Origin: Alcanivoracaceae bacterium
Lineage (GTDB): Bacteria > Pseudomonadota > Gammaproteobacteria > Pseudomonadales > Alcanivoracaceae
Direction of reading: 5' to 3'
Assembly (NCBI GenBank): GCA_029212745.1
Contig: JARGOL010000001.1
Coordinates: 291,948-355,947, forward strand
Length of the DNA: 64,000 bases
Shown here: piece by piece, positions 60,307 to 64,000 of the stretch
Position numbering within the stretch: position 1 is the first letter of the stretch
How the letters are laid out: each line of letters begins with the position of its first letter
Program-made: the position numbers and the translations under genes
Notes under the pieces: model-generated
The model's database searches: none
What the model was told of the DNA's origin: nothing
What the model saw: the letters and a program-made list of their open reading frames with translations, nothing else

Positions 60307-60915
60307 TTGAATGATCCGCCCATGACCCTGCTCGACATCCGCTCCCTCGACCATCCGGTAATCCATGCCGCCAACCTGCAGGTTGATGCCGGCGAGCGCA
60401 TTTGCCTGGCGGCGCCCTCCGGGGCCGGGAAATCCGTTTTCCTGCAATGCCTGGCTGATTTGCTGGAGCACACCGGTGAGGTGTTTTTTGACGGTCAGCC
60501 GCGCACGCAATTCAGCGGCCATGCATGGCGCCAGCAGGTCTGTTACGTGGCCTCGGAATCGGCCTGGTGGAGTGGCCGCGTGATTGATCACTTCCCGGCA
60601 CAGGTGACCTTGCCGCTGTCCGCCCTGCAACTGGACAACGAGCTGCTGGAGCGTTCCCCCAGCGGTCTGTCATCCGGCCAGCGCCAACGCCTGTCTCTGC
60701 TGCGGGCACTGGCCCGCCATCCGCGCGTGCTGATGCTGGACGAGCCCACCGCCAACCTGGACGAGCGCAATACCGATGCGGTGGAAACCCTGCTTCAGGA
60801 ATGGACCGGTGAAGGCAACGCGCTGATCTTCACCAGCCACAATGTGCAACAGCAGATGCGACTGGCGACCCGTCGCTGGTCCATCCGCGACGGCCGCGTG
60901 GAGGCGCAGGAATGA
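60307..60915 (+). CDS. fetA: ABC transporter ATP-binding protein (FetA/YbbL-like)
   Basis: 202-aa ABC ATPase: Walker A APSGAGKS, signature LSSGQRQRLSLLRAL, Walker B LMLDEPTANLD. Small size and partner permease match FetA/YbbL, part of an exporter tied to iron homeostasis and peroxide resistance in E. coli. ATG 60307 has GGAG 13 nt upstream; ATG 60322 (MTLLDIR) is an alternative. Its stop overlaps the permease start (ATGA). Confidence 0.84.
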   Translation: MNDPPMTLLDIRSLDHPVIHAANLQVDAGERICLAAPSGAGKSVFLQCLADLLEHTGEVFFDGQPRTQFSGHAWRQQVCYVASESAWWSGRVIDHFPAQVTLPLSALQLDNELLERSPSGLSSGQRQRLSLLRALARHPRVLMLDEPTANLDERNTDAVETLLQEWTGEGNALIFTSHNVQQQMRLATRRWSIRDGRVEAQE

Positions 60916-61733
60916 ACAGTAGCGACGTTGTGATTTCAGTGCCGGAGCTGGCCCTCGGGGTACTGCTGGTGATTGCACTGGCCGCCGTCTGCCGGCCACT
61001 GAGCCGGCAAACCGCCAGTGGTCTGGTCACCAGCATGGGCCGCATGTGCCTGCAGCTGACGTTGCTCGGCCTGGTGCTCAAGGCGGTATTCGACAATGTC
61101 TCGCTGGTCTGGGTAGCCCTGGTGTCACTGGTGATGCTGCTGGCCGCCGGGCGTGAAGTGGTGATCCGGCAACGCTACCGCGGCCCCTGGGCCAGCGACT
61201 GGCGCACCGGCCTGACGGCAATGACCAGCGGCTGCTTCCTGCTGACGCTGCTGGCACTGCTGGTGGTGATCGAGCATGAACCCTGGTACCACCCGCGCTA
61301 TGCCATTCCCCTACTGGGCATGATGCTGGGCAACACCATGACCGGCATTGCCCTGACCATCAGCCGGATCCTCGAGGGAGCACACCAGCAAGCCCCTCGT
61401 ATACAGGCTCGCCTGGCCCTGGGTGACACCTGGCAGGACGCGGTCAGGGGCGTGCGCATCGACGGTATCCGCCAGGGCCTGTTACCGGTGATCAACATGA
61501 TGGCCGCCTCGGGACTGGTCAGCCTGCCCGGCATGATGACCGGCCAGCTACTGGCCGGGGCAGACCCCATGGACGCGGTCAGCTACCAGATCCTGATTAT
61601 CCTGATGATTGCCACCGGCGCCGGCACCGGCAGCCTGATTGCCGCGCACCTCACCGTGCGCCAGCTGTTTGACGACCGCGAACGCCTGCGGCTGGATTAC
61701 TACCGCGATGTGGACAGCGACGGCAGCCGGTAG
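60912..61733 (+). CDS. fetB: ABC transporter permease (FetB/YbbM-like, UPF0014)
   Basis: 273-aa membrane protein with about seven hydrophobic helices. Signature of the UPF0014 family: PLLGMMLGNTMTGIALTISRI (split: GNTMTGIAL) and the conserved VINMMAASGLVSLPGMMTGQ region. It forms the pore of the iron exporter FetAB with the upstream ATPase. Convergent with the DUF3047 gene by a 34-nt overlap. Confidence 0.87.
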   Translation: MNSSDVVISVPELALGVLLVIALAAVCRPLSRQTASGLVTSMGRMCLQLTLLGLVLKAVFDNVSLVWVALVSLVMLLAAGREVVIRQRYRGPWASDWRTGLTAMTSGCFLLTLLALLVVIEHEPWYHPRYAIPLLGMMLGNTMTGIALTISRILEGAHQQAPRIQARLALGDTWQDAVRGVRIDGIRQGLLPVINMMAASGLVSLPGMMTGQLLAGADPMDAVSYQILIILMIATGAGTGSLIAAHLTVRQLFDDRERLRLDYYRDVDSDGSR

Positions 61734-62326
61734 CAGGCGCTGGCATTACCGTCGGTGTTGTCGGCATCGGTCATCACCGCAATGGCGTCGATACGCTCGA
61801 TGGCAATGTCGTGATAACGGGCAAAGTCTGCGCGCACGGACCGCTCGAACGTGTGCCACTGGCCCAGTCCCTCATCCCCTGACTGCACCACCACCATCAC
61901 CGCATTGCCGGTGAACGGATTGGGCCAGTGACTGCCCACCGCATGCTGCTGTGACCAGACATAATTGATGGCCCGCGTCTGCCAGGGAAAAAAACCTTCG
62001 TGGATGACGTATACACGGGCAACGAAATCGTCTCCGTCCTTGTCCTTCTCAGCCACCTTGCCGGCATAGTCCGGCAACGCGTCCGCACGCCAGGACCAGC
62101 CCAGCTGTGTGGTGTCGTCCACCGACACCCGCGCTTCACGAATCAGCCCGGACGCACTGTCGCTGGCCGTGGCACGCACACAGTCTGCCTCGCGCCGGTA
62201 GTCGGTGTGGCCATCAAAAACAATCTCCTGCCAGCCCGGGATGGCGCTGTCGTTGTAACGTTCGGCGAATCCGGCGGCTGGACACACACACAGGCACGCA
62301 AGTACCACTCGGCCCACTACTGTCAT
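61700..62326 (-). CDS. DUF3047 family secreted protein
   Basis: 208-aa protein with signal peptide MTVVGRVVLACLCVCPAAGFA and DUF3047-like pattern: WQEIVFDGHTDYR, ASGLIREARV, LGWSWRADALP, DFVARVYVIHEGFFPW, ALNYVWSQQHAVG. Function unknown; the carbohydrate-binding-like beta sandwich is typical of such proteins. Overlaps the FetB 3' end, so transcription is convergent. Start supported by ATG 62326. Confidence 0.8.
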   Translation of the reverse strand: MTVVGRVVLACLCVCPAAGFAERYNDSAIPGWQEIVFDGHTDYRREADCVRATASDSASGLIREARVSVDDTTQLGWSWRADALPDYAGKVAEKDKDGDDFVARVYVIHEGFFPWQTRAINYVWSQQHAVGSHWPNPFTGNAVMVVVQSGDEGLGQWHTFERSVRADFARYHDIAIERIDAIAVMTDADNTDGNASACYRLPSLSTSR

Positions 62327-62517
62327 CTGGATGCTCCTGTTGTTGTCAGGACTGTTCAGTCAGGAATTTTCACAGTACGCAATGTCACTGTCTTGCTACA
62401 CTAGCCGGGTCGCACGAAAGCGCCACCGCCAGAGTTGCCACCCTGTTCGTGCGTGCCGCGGTCTGCCCCCTTGGGCCAGGCCGACAGTTTGAACGTCATT
62501 GCGTCAGGATGTTACAG

Positions 62518-64000
62518 ATGAAATATGATTACCTGATCGTCGGCGCCGGCTCTGCCGGGTCGGTGATGGCCAACCGGCTCTCGGAAAACCCCAACACCCG
62601 CGTTGCCCTGCTTGAGGCAGGTCCGTCCGACGACAGTCTCTTCATCCGCATGCCCGTTGGCATCATCCTGATGATGCGCTCCAACGCGCGTAACTGGCGT
62701 TTTTATACCGTGCCACAACGGGCGCTTAATAACCGTGAAATCTACATTCCGCGCGGCAAGACCCTGGGCGGCTCCAGCGCGGTAAACGCCATGGTCTACA
62801 CCCGTGGGCACAAGTGGGATTACGACCACTGGGCATCGCTGGGTAACGACGGCTGGGGCTGGGACGACGTGCTGCCGCTGTTCAAGCGCTCGCAGCACCA
62901 GGAACGCGGCGAAAGCGAATTCCACGGCACCGGCGGCAAGCTCAACGTGGCCGACCTGCGCTATTCGCATCCGGTCAGCAATGCATTCGTCAACGCGGCC
63001 GTGGAGGCCGGTCACCCGGCTGCGGATGATTTCAACAATGATGTCCAGGAAGGCGTGGGCCTTTTCCAGGTTACCCAGAAGGACGGCGAACGCTGCGGCG
63101 TGGCACGCGGCTACCTGCACCCGGCCCTGGCGCGCGAGAACCTGGACGTATTCACTGAGGCCCTCGCCCACCGCATCCTGTTTGACGGCGATCGTGCTGT
63201 TGGTGTGCAGGCAAATATCAAGGGCCACATGCGCACCATCGAGGCCGGCGAAGTCATCCTTTGCGGCGGCGCCATCAATTCACCGCAACTGCTGCAGCTT
63301 TCCGGCATCGGCCCCGCTGGCGAATTGCGCAAGCACGGCATCGATTGTGTTGCCGACCTGCCCGGCGTGGGCAGCAACCTGCAAGACCACCCGGACGCAC
63401 TGGTGGTGCACAAGTCACTGCGCAAGGACACCCTCAACCTGGCGCCAGGCGCCTTGCTGAAGACCGGCACCAAGGGCATGTGGGATTTCTTCTACCGGCG
63501 CCAGGGCCAGCTGACGTCCAATGTTGCCGAGGCCGGTGGCTTCATCAAGTCACGCCCGGAAGAACAGATCCCCGATCTCCAGCTTCACCTGACGGCGGCC
63601 CGGCTCGACAACCATGGGCTCAACACCCTGTTCAGCATGGGTTACGGCTACTCTGGCCATGTCTGCATCCTGCGACCGAAGTCGCGCGGCTCTGTCCGGC
63701 TGTCCAGCGCCGATCCGGCAGCAGCCCCGCTGATCGACCCCAACTTCCTGGTCGAGGAAGAGGATATGGAAACCATGGTGCGCGGGGTGAAGGCCATGCG
63801 CGACATCATGAAACAGGACGCGCTGGCGCCCTGGCGGGGTGACGAGATATTCCCGGGCCGCGCTGCAAAAACGGATGATGACATCCGCAACTTCCTGCGC
63901 GAGAAGTGCGACAACATCTACCACCCGGTGGGCACCTGCAAGATGGGTGTGGATGACATGGCCGTGGTGTCACCTGATGGCCTGTCGGTGCATGGCCTTG
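62518..64000 (+). CDS. GMC family oxidoreductase (AlkJ/choline dehydrogenase-like), 3' end outside window
   Basis: At least 494 codons, open at the right edge. FAD-binding GXGXXG is DYLIVGAGSAGSVMANRL (residues 4-21), GMC signature 1 GKTLGGSSAVNAMVYTRG (about 82-99), signature 2 GAINSPQLLQLSGIG (about 256-270), catalytic His in IYHPVGTCKMG (about 468-478). These enzymes oxidise alcohols with FAD; AlkJ oxidises 1-alkanols in alkane degradation and BetA oxidises choline. Given alkB in this window the former is attractive, but not proven. AGGA 8 nt before ATG. Confidence 0.88.
   Translation, partial: MKYDYLIVGAGSAGSVMANRLSENPNTRVALLEAGPSDDSLFIRMPVGIILMMRSNARNWRFYTVPQRALNNREIYIPRGKTLGGSSAVNAMVYTRGHKWDYDHWASLGNDGWGWDDVLPLFKRSQHQERGESEFHGTGGKLNVADLRYSHPVSNAFVNAAVEAGHPAADDFNNDVQEGVGLFQVTQKDGERCGVARGYLHPALARENLDVFTEALAHRILFDGDRAVGVQANIKGHMRTIEAGEVILCGGAINSPQLLQLSGIGPAGELRKHGIDCVADLPGVGSNLQDHPDALVVHKSLRKDTLNLAPGALLKTGTKGMWDFFYRRQGQLTSNVAEAGGFIKSRPEEQIPDLQLHLTAARLDNHGLNTLFSMGYGYSGHVCILRPKSRGSVRLSSADPAAAPLIDPNFLVEEEDMETMVRGVKAMRDIMKQDALAPWRGDEIFPGRAAKTDDDIRNFLREKCDNIYHPVGTCKMGVDDMAVVSPDGLSVHGL

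Overview
The window looks like chromosomal DNA from a GC-rich, lipid- and hydrocarbon-oriented gammaproteobacterium, most likely Alcanivorax-like (Alcanivoracaceae or a close relative). This is inferred from gene content: an AlkB alkane hydroxylase, three DesB-type acyl desaturases with DesC-type reductases and a DesT-like TetR regulator, a SdsA-type alkylsulfatase, a FadI/FabG4 pair, a GMC alcohol dehydrogenase at the right edge and a WS/DGAT-like acyltransferase. No rRNA, tRNA, CRISPR array, phage or insertion sequence was recognised.

Layout. 1-6.3 kb: a partial desaturase and its ferredoxin reductase, a methyltransferase, an amidohydrolase lipoprotein, an SDR and an MpaB-type oxygenase. 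6.4-16.2 kb: an AraC regulator, a YbjQ-YbjQ-M48 protease operon, a DUF6544-like protein with an M23 peptidase, a CPBP protease with two serine hydrolases, a MipA-like porin and a small membrane protein. 16.35-19.24 kb: four gene cassettes separated by attC sites with no integrase in the window (a CALIN). 19.3-30.5 kb: thiolase and high-molecular-weight FabG (divergent), a type IV pilin with a sigma-54 promoter, a CvfB-like RNA-binding protein, a putative porin, alkylsulfatase with a divergent LysR gene, AraC and a MaoC hydratase. 30.5-37.6 kb: an SRPBCC protein and amidase, a small unknown protein, then the desaturase locus (solo desB, a desC-desB operon and divergent desT). 37.6-44.8 kb: a selenium operon (MnmH/SelU, a putative selenate ABC importer, a PhzF-like protein and a flavoprotein-SelD fusion). 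44.9-50.3 kb: endonuclease I, a coiled-coil protein with a PPIase, and a duplicated pair of secreted Zn-phospholipase C-like proteins. 50.5-64 kb: a TrmJ-like methyltransferase, AraC plus a fatty acid hydroxylase-family protein divergent from alkB, lipocalin, a DUF3080 lipoprotein, an acyltransferase-like protein, a diguanylate cyclase, an HNH nuclease, FetAB-like iron export, a DUF3047 protein and the start of a GMC oxidoreductase.

The strongest discovery is the cassette array. At each of the four cassettes the first bases after the crossover point are the exact reverse complement of the R'' core at that cassette's own end. Only excisable integron cassettes should show this. The cargo is two unknown small proteins, an RsgA-type GTPase and an SDR. 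Two regulatory observations also stand out: near-identical DesT-type palindromes upstream of all three desaturase units, and a 21-bp-phased TGTCC repeat conserved upstream of both phospholipase-like paralogues.
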